Positions 1-7,691 of a DNA stretch of 64,000 nucleotides are shown here, piece by piece. Position 1 is the first letter of the stretch. Every line of letters begins with the position of its first letter. Under the pieces are notes generated by a model. That model worked only from the letters and a program-made list of their open reading frames with translations. It ran no database searches and was not told the DNA's origin. The translations under genes and the position numbers were made by a program. Source of the DNA: Nitrospirales bacterium LBB_01 (lineage in GTDB: Bacteria; Nitrospirota; Thermodesulfovibrionia; Thermodesulfovibrionales; Magnetobacteriaceae); the NCBI GenBank assembly GCA_004376055.2, contig CP049016.1, positions 2,976,001 to 3,040,000 of the forward strand, read 5' to 3'.

Positions 1-587
1 TCAATGGTGCTGAACAGGCCAATATGATAATCCATAACACGATAGCAGTGCCGGGTCACTTTAAAGGCACAGTTGTTGGAGGAACCACACTGACCTTTAT
101 GGGTGCTACGTACTATCTTATACCGCTTATATTTAGAAAGAAAATATCCATGTTTGGTCTTGCAAAGGCAGTGCCATGGTTGTTTGCCGGCGGTGTTGTT
201 ATTCTTTCTGCCGGAATGTCAACCCTGGGTTACCTTGGTGTGCCAAGAAGACACTGGGACATAACCTTTGGTGGAGGACCCTTTACTTACTCGTTCCCTG
301 CCATTACCGACTTGTTCTGGGTTGTGGCTGTGGTAGGTGGAGTCATAGCATTCCTTGGCGTTTTAGCGTGGGTGCTTGTAGTTGTCGTATCGGTGTTTTT
401 TGGAACGCCTGTCAGAGGGAAACAGGATATGCAGCTTACACTTTCTGACATGCCGCCAGCGGAGGAGCATCACACCGGATTTGTTGCTCCCGGAACTTTC
501 GCTCTTACGATAATCTTTATGATAGCGTTTTTAATATTTACCACCCTCAACTGGGGATGGCTGAGTGTTATGTGGGAGGTTAAGTAG
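1..587 (+). CDS. Haem-copper oxidase / NO-reductase-like subunit I, C-terminal part
   Basis: This is the 3' part of a membrane subunit I of the haem-copper oxidase superfamily. The frame is open from the first base, so the gene starts outside the window. The visible part has four hydrophobic segments and carries the helix X signature VPGHF followed by the TTLTFMG block, as in B-family (ba3-like) enzymes. The usual helix X pattern is H-x-H, where the first His binds the high-spin haem and the second the low-spin haem. Here it reads H-F-K, so the second ligand is replaced by Lys. A SCO1/SenC gene follows 11 bp downstream. That arrangement is found both for oxidases and for the norSY-senC clusters of sNOR-type nitric oxide reductases. 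Family assignment is sure; oxidase versus NO reductase is open because the CuB ligands lie upstream of the window. Confidence 0.85.
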   Translation, partial: NGAEQANMIIHNTIAVPGHFKGTVVGGTTLTFMGATYYLIPLIFRKKISMFGLAKAVPWLFAGGVVILSAGMSTLGYLGVPRRHWDITFGGGPFTYSFPAITDLFWVVAVVGGVIAFLGVLAWVLVVVVSVFFGTPVRGKQDMQLTLSDMPPAEEHHTGFVAPGTFALTIIFMIAFLIFTTLNWGWLSVMWEVK

Positions 588-598
588 GCTTAAGAAGG

Positions 599-1402
599 GT
601 GAAATTTGCCCTGCTTGTCCTCTTAATAGTGAGTCTATTTGGAGCTAACGCTGCGGAGGCTGATATGAAGTCGCCTAATGAAAAGGCGACTCTCAACACA
701 GCCCTCCCAAGTGTTATGCTCATTGACTCGTACGGAAAGACAGTTTCACTTAAGGAGATAATTGGCGGTAAGGTACTGATAATCAGCCTTATCTACACAA
801 AATGTCAAACCGCCTGTCTTCTTATTACAGACAGTGTTCTAAGTGTGGTGGATAAAGTTGAAGGTCAGGGTGAGAACTATAACGTTCTCACCCTGACCTT
901 TGATCCAAATGACGACCAAAAGCAGCTTGAAGAGTTCAGGCATATCTGGCGACTTGACAAAAAGCGCGGCTGGACAGTTGCACGCGGAGAAAAGAGCGAG
1001 GTTGATACGCTCCTTAAAGCCTTAGATTTCCACTACGCCTTAGATGGCGAGACCGGTGAGTTTTTGCACCCAAACATGCTGATTGTAATCACTCCTAAGG
1101 GTAAAATCTCAAAGTACATCTATGGTGTAAATTATGATGAGAATAACTTAAAGGCCAGCATTTTAGCTGCAAAAAAGGAGGGCTCATCACTTAGTCTCAC
1201 TGAGGGTGTGCTCCTTTGGTGCTATCGTTATGATCCTCTAACTGGGGCATACATTTTTGACTGGGCGCTTGTATGTGAACTAATCGGAGGGATAACTTTT
1301 TTCATCTCCATACCTTTTTTCTTTTGGGGCAGACTGGTACTGTCAAAAATTAAAACTCTCTCCGCTAAGATTTTCCTCAGACGTAGTTTCTCAGATAGTT
1401 AA
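599..1402 (+). CDS. SCO1/SenC family copper chaperone, membrane anchored
   Basis: A thioredoxin-fold protein of the SCO1/SenC/PrrC family that delivers copper to, or assembles, the binuclear site of haem-copper enzymes. A signal peptide covers about residues 1-20. The copper-binding CxxxC motif (KCQTAC) is near residue 69, and the partner His sits in the LHPNM motif near residue 158. A C-terminal hydrophobic helix near residues 217-247 should anchor it to the membrane; many SCO proteins are anchored only at the N-terminus. The start is GTG, chosen because it gives a complete signal peptide. It lies 11 bp after the oxidase-like subunit and is surely co-transcribed with it. A perfect 17-bp inverted repeat lies inside the gene. 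Confidence 0.9.
   Translation: MKFALLVLLIVSLFGANAAEADMKSPNEKATLNTALPSVMLIDSYGKTVSLKEIIGGKVLIISLIYTKCQTACLLITDSVLSVVDKVEGQGENYNVLTLTFDPNDDQKQLEEFRHIWRLDKKRGWTVARGEKSEVDTLLKALDFHYALDGETGEFLHPNMLIVITPKGKISKYIYGVNYDENNLKASILAAKKEGSSLSLTEGVLLWCYRYDPLTGAYIFDWALVCELIGGITFFISIPFFFWGRLVLSKIKTLSAKIFLRRSFSDS
861..900. repeat. Perfect 17-bp inverted repeat inside the SCO1 gene
   Basis: The left arm (861-877) and right arm (884-900) are exact reverse complements, separated by six bases (TATAAC). The arms encode part of the SCO1 protein just after the CxxxC motif. No T-run follows, so this is not a standard terminator. A stem of this length is unlikely by chance and would form a strong mRNA hairpin. Confidence 0.85.
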
Positions 1403-1438
1403 AGAATATTCCTAAACTCAAATTTGGTATTATAACCT

Positions 1439-2803
1439 GTGGCAACCATAGCTAAGGTAAGAAACACTATCCTGCTGCATTCCATGCTGAATCCCTCTGA
1501 GACCGTATTAGTGGGACTCTCCGGAGGTGCAGATTCCGTGTGTCTGCTCCATGTGCTTAAATCTCTAAATTTAAATCTTAACCTGCATACCTTATACGTT
1601 GACCACAGAATGAGACCGCAGGAAACTCCAGCTGAGATAGAATTCTGTACCAACTTATGCAAATCTATTGACATACCATTTGAGGTCAGAACTATTGCCG
1701 ATTCTCAGTTGATAAAACATAACAAACAAGAAACCTTGAGAAATCTGCGATATCAGATATTTGAAGATGCTGCATCAGAGTTAAACGCATCTAAGGTTGC
1801 CCTTGGTCATAACATGGACGATCAGGCTGAGACGATTTTAATAAACCTGCTAAGAGGCTCTGGTATGAAGGGGCTTTCTGGAATCCCACCGGTAAGGGGA
1901 ACTTTTATAAGGCCAATTATTGCACTAAGAAGATATGAAATTGAGCATTATCTTAAATCAAAGGGTATCTCGTTTATTACTGATTCCTCAAATCTTAAGT
2001 CAGACTACCTGAGAAACAAAGTACGCCTGTCGTTAATACCATATCTCGCAAAAGAGTTTAACTCTGAGATTGTACAAACACTTGTAAACACAGGTGAGAT
2101 AATAAGATGCGAGGACTCTTTTATGAGCAAACTTACCGCTCAAAAAACCATTGCCTTGACAGCCACAAAAACTGATACAACGGTTGAGCTTTTTCTTTTG
2201 CCGCTTGGAGGAATGGAGACTGCCATACTGAGGCGCACACTGAGGACTGCCATTAACTCGGTCAAATCACTTAGAAGAATAAGTTATGTCCACATTTATG
2301 AAATCATAAAACTCATAAAAACCGGCAAAGCTGGTGATTGCATTGTGTTACCCTCCGGTGTTAAGGCAATCAAGGGGTATTCCACAGTGCGGATAACCAC
2401 TGAGCAGCCAGTGAAAATTGGCAGCTATGAGTTAAGCATTCCCGGTTCGGTTATAATAAAAGAGACCGGTGTAGTTATCAATGCCTCAGTAAGCGCTGAA
2501 TTTATTCATTGCGAGGGGCAGTATCAGATATGTTTGGATGCCAGCAAAATCAACGAAAATCTGACAGTACGGGCAAGGATGCCGGGTGATTTTTTCTATC
2601 CAAAGGGAGTAGGAGGGAAAAGAAAACTTCAGGATTTTTTTGTTGATGAAAAAATCCACAGACACACAAGAGATTCAATACCTCTTATACTATCCGGTCA
2701 GGATTTAATATGGGTAGCAGGTCTCAGGGCTGATGAGCGATACTCTGTAAGTGATGACACAACCGTGTTTCTTAAACTTGAGATGACTGCAACAGACGGA
2801 TAA
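1439..2803 (+). CDS. tilS: tRNA(Ile)-lysidine synthase
   Basis: TilS ligates lysine to C34 of the CAU-anticodon tRNA-Ile so that it reads AUA codons; the reaction uses ATP and occurs in the cytoplasm. The PP-loop motif SGGADSV lies near residues 29-35, followed by the GHNMDDQAET block near residue 121 that is typical of TilS. The middle region and the C-terminal substrate-binding domain (KLQDFFVDEKIHR near residue 400) are present, and the length of 454 residues is normal. The start codon is GTG with a weak ribosome-binding site. It follows the SCO1 gene by 36 bp. An imperfect palindromic repeat at 2810-2864 may act as its 3' structure. Confidence 0.95.
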   Translation: MATIAKVRNTILLHSMLNPSETVLVGLSGGADSVCLLHVLKSLNLNLNLHTLYVDHRMRPQETPAEIEFCTNLCKSIDIPFEVRTIADSQLIKHNKQETLRNLRYQIFEDAASELNASKVALGHNMDDQAETILINLLRGSGMKGLSGIPPVRGTFIRPIIALRRYEIEHYLKSKGISFITDSSNLKSDYLRNKVRLSLIPYLAKEFNSEIVQTLVNTGEIIRCEDSFMSKLTAQKTIALTATKTDTTVELFLLPLGGMETAILRRTLRTAINSVKSLRRISYVHIYEIIKLIKTGKAGDCIVLPSGVKAIKGYSTVRITTEQPVKIGSYELSIPGSVIIKETGVVINASVSAEFIHCEGQYQICLDASKINENLTVRARMPGDFFYPKGVGGKRKLQDFFVDEKIHRHTRDSIPLILSGQDLIWVAGLRADERYSVSDDTTVFLKLEMTATDG

Positions 2804-2809
2804 AGGAAT

Positions 2810-2864
2810 AATCCGCAGATGACGCAGATGAAAAAATCTGCGAAAATCTGAGCAATCTGCGGAG
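2810..2864. repeat. Palindromic intergenic repeat (ATCCGCAGAT type)
   Basis: The outer arms TCCGCAGAT and ATCTGCGGA are complementary, and inner CGCAGAT/ATCTGCG arms repeat the same unit. It begins a few bases after the tilS stop. It can form a long imperfect stem and may end or stabilise the tilS transcript. This class of short palindrome is common in intergenic DNA of environmental bacteria. Confidence 0.6.
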
Positions 2865-2876
2865 TAAATTCTTTTT

Positions 2877-3052
2877 ATTGCATATGCAGTTAGCTCCGCA
2901 AACAAAAAAACTGGATTCCTGCCTTCGCAGGAATGACAAGAAAAAGAAATTGCCCCCCCTTTGTCATTCCCGCCTACGAGCGGGAATCCAGTTCTTTTAA
3001 CTGTATCATTTGCTGAATGAAAAAATTTACAGGAGTTAACTTAATAAGCATT
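2877..3052 (-). mobile_element. Miniature transposable element, copy 1 (176 bp)
   Basis: A non-coding element with imperfect 21-bp terminal inverted repeats (outer ends ATTGC... and ...GCATT) and two internal palindromes built on ATTCCTGC/GCAGGAAT and ATTCCCGC/GCGGGAAT. It is flanked by the 8-bp direct repeat TTCTTTTT at 2869-2876 and 3053-3060, the mark of a transposition event. It has no coding capacity, so a transposase elsewhere must move it. It lies in inverse orientation relative to the copies at 6499, 25946 and 33056, and 76 bp upstream of the Roco-TIR gene, so it may affect that gene's promoter. Confidence 0.85.
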
Positions 3053-3128
3053 TTCTTTTTTTAGTCTTTAATTTCTAACTTAGACAATATGGAAATTGCA
3101 TCCTATTTGTGGTATGATATTCCCATAA

Positions 3129-5975
3129 ATGGAACTAACGGCAGAGTATAAAGTCGAGGATGATGCAACAGTACCAGTAGTGGATGTCTTTCATTTAATC
3201 CATGAAAACCATGCAAGAAATGCGTCAGAACTAAATTTATCATACATGAAATTAACAGAGTTGCCGCCGGAAATTGGAGAGCTTACACACTTAAAAGAGC
3301 TTTATATTCATAATAATCGTCTGATGTCGCTTCCCTCAGAAATTGGAAACCTTACTAATTTACAAATTCTCTGGGTTGGTAACAATTACCTTACAACTCT
3401 TCCCGCAGAGATTGGAAACCTCATAAACCTGAAAGTCCTGCGCATAAACAACAATAACCTTACAGCGTTGCCGATGGAAATTGAAAAATTAACAAAACTG
3501 CAAACTTTATGGATTAATGAAAATCTTCTGACAAGCCTGCCCTTAGGGATTGAAAAATTAACGAAACTACAAACTCTCTGGCTTAACGGCACACTTTTGA
3601 CAGAGTTGTCCCCTGAGATTGGTAAACTCACAAATTTAAAATTGCTGTCTCTTGATGGTAACCGCTTGAAAGCACTTCCTAAAAGTATAGAAAACCTTAT
3701 ACACTTGCAAGAACTGCTGCTTAACTACAATATGTTTGATGAGTTTCCGCCTGAGATTTTAAAACTTGTGAACTTAACTGTGCTTTCCCTAAGCGGTAAC
3801 GCTCTTAAAAAACTCCCGCCGGAAATTAGAAAAATTAAAAAACTGCAAACTTTTAATATCAGCTCTAACCAAATAACAGCTATCGTCCCTGACATAATAA
3901 ATCTCACCAGTCTTACAAAGTTAAACATAGACAACAACCCGCTTGTAACTCCTCCGGTTGAAATTGCTTTGAGGGGGGTGGATGCTGTGAAAGAATATTT
4001 CAGGTCTCTGAAAAAGATAGAAAATCATTATACTAACATCGCCAAAAGGCCCAGTGACAAGGCTGAAATAAATCCCTCAGAGAAAATATATGAGGCAAAA
4101 CTTCTGATTGTTGGTCAGGGCGGAGTTGGAAAAACAAGTATTGTAAGACGACTAATTGACAACACTTTCTCGGATACCGACTACCCCACAATGGGAATAG
4201 AAGTTAAGCAAATGACTTTAAAACATCAGGACTTGCCGGAGTTGAAACTAAATGTCTGGGATTTTGGCGGTCAGGAGATATATCACGCAACGCATCAGTT
4301 TTTCCTGACAAAGCGCTCTGTGTATATGCTTGTGTGGGACGCCAGACAGGAGGATGAGTACGGGCGGCTTGAGCACTGGCTAAACGTGATAAGAGTGTTT
4401 GGCGAAGACAGCCCTGTTATCCTGGTTATCAACAAGTGTGAACAGTACCCGGGCGATATTAATCTGAAGGACCTTAAGGAAAAATTTCCTGGAATAATAA
4501 AGGGTTTCTATTGCATCAGCTGTAAAACCCCAGGGAAAGGGCATGACAGTTTTGATAAGCTAAAAGCCGATATAGCAAAAATTGCAAGCGAACTTCCGCA
4601 CATGGGCAGTGTGTGGTTAGAGCCGTGGATAAAAATCAGAGAGAAATTTGAAAATGACCCCCAAACGCATATTCCTTATGGGCAATTCCATAGTCTGTGC
4701 GTAGAGCAAAACATAGACGAAAAAGAGGAAACGCTGCTTGATGACTACCTTCACGATTTGGGAGTATTTTTACACTTCAAGGATGACATTATTTTACAGA
4801 ATACGATAATAATAAAACCCTCATGGGTAACAAACGCCGTGTATAAAGTAGTGTCTTCAAGAGCGGTTTTAGAGAGAGAGGGAATTTTATATGAGACAGA
4901 TTTGCCGGATATTTGGAAAGACGGTTATCCACATGAAACGTATGGTACTCTTTTAAGTTTAATGAAGAACTTTGAGCTTTCGTTTTCCATTGAGGGGACA
5001 AGAAATCACGTAATAGCAAGCGCTTTGGCATTGGATAGCATAGACATTGAGTATAACCTCAGAGACAGCAGCAAGGTGATATATGACTATAATTTTTTGC
5101 CTAAAACAATCATCCCCAGATTAATCGTCAGAGCGCATGATATGATTACACGAAGAAACGGTAAATATTTATGTTGGCGCACAGGCGTGATATTAGAGCG
5201 GGTCACAGACGGTATTGAAACACGTGCCTATATAAAGGCATATCCAAACGACAAGAAACTTGAAATAGTTGTTAATGGTAAAAACAAACTGGAATTTTTT
5301 ACTATCATACGAAACCACCTTGAAAATATTCACAAAATAACCAAAAAACTTGATGTTGAGTTAAAAATCCCGTGCGTTTGCAACACTGATTGTAAACACA
5401 TGTTTAAGTATTCATTTCTTATTAAATTACAGGAACAAGGCATAAACGATGTTTTTTGTGAAATAACAGCAAATTCGGTATCAATCAGAAAACTTTTTGC
5501 AGGCATTAAACGAGAAGGGGGACAGAGAATGACTGACCGTGAAAGAGGCCATACTGATGCGTTAAAAGAGGAGACGTTTGACGTGTTTATCACCCATTCA
5601 TCAAAGGATGTAGGCTTTATAAAGAACAATATCTTGCCGGATTTCAGAAGCAAAGGAATTCATTATTGGATTGACAGTGAACAAATATACCCAGGTGATC
5701 AAATTACTAAAAAGATAGATACCGGCTTGCGCAACAGCAAATATGTTTTGGTCTGTCTAAGCACAAATCTTGGCAAATCCAACTGGAGTAGAGCAGAATA
5801 TGCGTTTGTTTTACACCAGTTTTTTAAAGAAACTACAGACAAGAAAATTATTCCGTTAAAGCTGGATAATTGTAAGGACAGTGATATTCCTCCTTTGCTC
5901 AGTGATATAAAGTGGACTGAGTATTCTGACACGAAATCATACGTTGAATTGCTGGATTTCCTTAAAAATAACTAA
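3129..5975 (+). CDS. Roco family protein with C-terminal TIR domain (LRR-Roc-COR-TIR)
   Basis: A large cytoplasmic signalling protein of 948 residues. Residues about 32-283 are eleven leucine-rich repeats of 23 residues. The Roc GTPase follows with P-loop GQGGVGKTS (about 329-337), G3 WDFGGQE and G4 NKCE. A COR dimerisation region fills about 490-800. A TIR domain covers 815-948 and keeps the Glu of the SNWSRAE motif, the position used by NAD-cleaving TIR enzymes. No kinase domain is present. The likely model is ligand sensing by the LRRs, nucleotide switching by Roc-COR, and NAD hydrolysis or signalling by TIR; this is inference. A -10-like TATGAT ends 10 bases before the ATG and there is no Shine-Dalgarno, suggesting a leaderless message. 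The cyclase-FHA gene follows after 20 bp. Confidence 0.93.
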   Translation: MELTAEYKVEDDATVPVVDVFHLIHENHARNASELNLSYMKLTELPPEIGELTHLKELYIHNNRLMSLPSEIGNLTNLQILWVGNNYLTTLPAEIGNLINLKVLRINNNNLTALPMEIEKLTKLQTLWINENLLTSLPLGIEKLTKLQTLWLNGTLLTELSPEIGKLTNLKLLSLDGNRLKALPKSIENLIHLQELLLNYNMFDEFPPEILKLVNLTVLSLSGNALKKLPPEIRKIKKLQTFNISSNQITAIVPDIINLTSLTKLNIDNNPLVTPPVEIALRGVDAVKEYFRSLKKIENHYTNIAKRPSDKAEINPSEKIYEAKLLIVGQGGVGKTSIVRRLIDNTFSDTDYPTMGIEVKQMTLKHQDLPELKLNVWDFGGQEIYHATHQFFLTKRSVYMLVWDARQEDEYGRLEHWLNVIRVFGEDSPVILVINKCEQYPGDINLKDLKEKFPGIIKGFYCISCKTPGKGHDSFDKLKADIAKIASELPHMGSVWLEPWIKIREKFENDPQTHIPYGQFHSLCVEQNIDEKEETLLDDYLHDLGVFLHFKDDIILQNTIIIKPSWVTNAVYKVVSSRAVLEREGILYETDLPDIWKDGYPHETYGTLLSLMKNFELSFSIEGTRNHVIASALALDSIDIEYNLRDSSKVIYDYNFLPKTIIPRLIVRAHDMITRRNGKYLCWRTGVILERVTDGIETRAYIKAYPNDKKLEIVVNGKNKLEFFTIIRNHLENIHKITKKLDVELKIPCVCNTDCKHMFKYSFLIKLQEQGINDVFCEITANSVSIRKLFAGIKREGGQRMTDRERGHTDALKEETFDVFITHSSKDVGFIKNNILPDFRSKGIHYWIDSEQIYPGDQITKKIDTGLRNSKYVLVCLSTNLGKSNWSRAEYAFVLHQFFKETTDKKIIPLKLDNCKDSDIPPLLSDIKWTEYSDTKSYVELLDFLKNN

Positions 5976-5995
5976 TAAAATGAGGATTACCTAAT

Positions 5996-6667
5996 ATGCT
6001 AAATTTTGAGGTTCAACTTCACAAAAGGTTGCGCATATTTACAATAGAGTTGTGTGCTTTTATTGCTAAAAAATTGAGAGAGCTTTACGGTGAGCACTGG
6101 CGTGATAAACTAAGTACACAGCTTCAGTCCTCACTTTTTTTTGCAGATCTCAATGAGGACAACACCCGTAATGATCAGATTAATTTTGAGCAAATATCTC
6201 ACTTGATAGAGGATTTATGGAACGACTGTTTTTCAACCGTTTTTAAAAATAAAGCCGAAACCATGAAAAATCTTAGCGATATAAATAATATTTTTGTAAC
6301 AGTTAAATTTACACGGGATAGTGTAACCGATAATGACGTATGGAGAGCTTTGAATTCAATGGCAAGCTTAATAAAACATATTAATAAAGATGCAGCACTT
6401 GAGATATTTGATATTATCAATAATGAGGTTATACATAGCAGCTCTGAAACGTCAACACCTAAAACTGTTGAGATACCGCCAACAGAGGAAATATTTTTAA
6501 TGCTTATTGAGTTAACTCCTGTAAATTTTTTTCAGTCAGCAAATGATACAGTTAAAAGGACTGGATTCCCGCTCGCAGGCGGGAATGACAAAGGGGGTCC
6601 ATTTCTTTTTTTGTCATTCCTGCGAAGGCAGGAATCCATTTTTTTGTTTGCGGAGCTAACTGCATAG
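5996..6667 (+). CDS. N-terminal half of the split gene, HEPN-like domain
   Basis: Residues 1-about 168 are native; the remaining 55 or so are read from the inserted element and are spurious. The native part is predicted helical, with a basic N-terminus, a YGEHW motif near residue 33, a later LIEDLWNDCF segment and a conserved-looking MASLIKHI helix. This pattern resembles Swt1-type HEPN domains (YG..W, then I...W..VF, then RN..aH). However, the RNxxxH nuclease motif is not there: the matching stretch reads TRDSV. If it is a HEPN domain it is probably a binding or scaffolding version. The resemblance is by eye only. Confidence 0.55.
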   Translation: MLNFEVQLHKRLRIFTIELCAFIAKKLRELYGEHWRDKLSTQLQSSLFFADLNEDNTRNDQINFEQISHLIEDLWNDCFSTVFKNKAETMKNLSDINNIFVTVKFTRDSVTDNDVWRALNSMASLIKHINKDAALEIFDIINNEVIHSSSETSTPKTVEIPPTEEIFLMLIELTPVNFFQSANDTVKRTGFPLAGGNDKGGPFLFLSFLRRQESIFLFAELTA

Positions 6668-6672
6668 GCAAT
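6499..6672 (+). mobile_element. Miniature transposable element, copy 2 (174 bp), inside a gene
   Basis: The ends AATGCTTATTGAGTTAACTCC and the reverse complement of the right end (ATTGCCTATGCAGTTAGCTCC) match at 16 of 21 positions. The 8-bp direct repeat ATATTTTT flanks it at 6491-6498 and 6673-6680. The internal palindromes match copy 1, in the opposite orientation. It interrupts the reading frame of the gene at 5996-7665. Confidence 0.9.
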
Positions 6673-6753
6673 ATATTTTTTAATCAAAATGACAACGCAC
6701 GTCACTCCGAGCCTCTCTCCATTGACGATATAAATAAGTTATTACAAGAGCGT

Positions 6754-7665
6754 ATGAAAATTGATAAGAAGCTGGAGGATAAATATAAAAAAGACATTGC
6801 TGTGATGTTTACTGATTTGAAGGGTTCCACCACACTTGCCGACGTTGAGGGAGACATTAGCGCTATGATTTTACTCCAAAAAAATAAAGAAATAATCATT
6901 CCAATAATCAGAAAGAACAAAGGAGTATTGGTAAAAACCATGGGAGACGGCACACTTTCTTACTTCACAAGCTCAAATGATGCGCTGGCCTCAGCAATTC
7001 AAATCATAGGTGATGCGGCACTAGCTAATAAAAATGTAAAGCCCGTCCACAGGCTAAATATACGTATTGGGATTCACAAGGGTAAGTGTATAATGGAGAA
7101 AAATGATATTTTTGGAGATGTGGTAAATGTCGCATCACGGTTTGAGAAATTAGCGGTTCCCTGTGAGATTGCACTTTCTGAGGATACCTATATCAGTTTG
7201 TGTCAAGAGTTACAATTAAGGTGCCAACTTGACACTATAACCAGCATAGACGGCAAGAAGGCGCCTTTCAAAATATACAGAGTACGTAATACCGAAGCGC
7301 TTCAGGAATCAGAAAAAAAATGTTACAACGCAGATTATATTCCGTACTCACTGCTAAAAGACAAATTGAATCCTCAGGAGGTGTTTTCCATAAACGCCGG
7401 AGAGCTTATTATCGGACGCTCATCTAAGTGTGACATTGTTCTTAAGGAGGAGTATATTTCAAGACAGCACGCTAAAATTATAAGAGACCATGATTCGGTA
7501 TTTATTGAAGACTTAAATTCTATGGCCGGAATTTGTATCAACGGTGAGAAAATTACCCGCCCGCGTAAATTAAAAAACGGCGATGAGATAAGGTTTGGTC
7601 ATAAAGTTATGATTTATGAAAATCCTATGGAGGAAGACGGCGGGTCAACTGTTCCAATCTTATAG
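6754..7665 (+). CDS. Class III nucleotidyl cyclase with FHA domain (C-terminal half of split gene)
   Basis: Residues about 10-180 form a class III cyclase catalytic domain. Visible are the first metal Asp (MFTDLKGST), the Lys and second metal Asp (VKTMGDG), and the transition-state Asn/Arg pair (VVNVASR). The Asp before VVN favours ATP over GTP, so cAMP is the likely product. Residues about 215-295 are an FHA phosphothreonine-binding domain with GRS, SRQH and ING motifs. The frame is open upstream into the inserted element, so ATG 6754 is only the first in-frame methionine. It ends 26 bp from a convergent minus-strand gene. A double cyclic-nucleotide-binding protein lies at 35070-36521, but no direct link is shown. 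Confidence 0.9.
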   Translation: MKIDKKLEDKYKKDIAVMFTDLKGSTTLADVEGDISAMILLQKNKEIIIPIIRKNKGVLVKTMGDGTLSYFTSSNDALASAIQIIGDAALANKNVKPVHRLNIRIGIHKGKCIMEKNDIFGDVVNVASRFEKLAVPCEIALSEDTYISLCQELQLRCQLDTITSIDGKKAPFKIYRVRNTEALQESEKKCYNADYIPYSLLKDKLNPQEVFSINAGELIIGRSSKCDIVLKEEYISRQHAKIIRDHDSVFIEDLNSMAGICINGEKITRPRKLKNGDEIRFGHKVMIYENPMEEDGGSTVPIL

Positions 7666-7691
7666 TTGAGGTGTGAGGGAATCGTTAAAGT

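Larger units (their letters stand above)
5996..7665 (+). pseudogene. HEPN-like / class III cyclase / FHA gene split by a MITE
   Basis: Two open frames here are the halves of one gene. The element at 6499-6672 plus one copy of its 8-bp target duplication total 182 bp. Removing them joins the halves in frame (reading I-F-F-N-Q-N-D across the junction) into a 495-codon gene with no stop. The intact protein would have had an alpha-helical N-terminal domain, an adenylyl/guanylyl cyclase domain and an FHA domain. The gene starts 20 bp after the Roco-TIR gene and belongs to the same operon. Both halves remain open with no other lesion, so the insertion looks recent, and the cyclase-FHA half could still be made from ATG 6754. 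Confidence 0.88.

Noticed and set aside
2907-3000. The MITE palindromes as true Neisseria dRS3 elements
   Set aside because: The spacer within the ATTCCC/GGGAAT palindrome is ten bases rather than eight, and the element has transposon-type ends; only the likeness is noted.
2877-6672. Copies 1 and 2 of the MITE as the ends of a composite transposon carrying the Roco-TIR gene
   Set aside because: Each copy has its own matched target duplication (TTCTTTTT and ATATTTTT), so each inserted separately.
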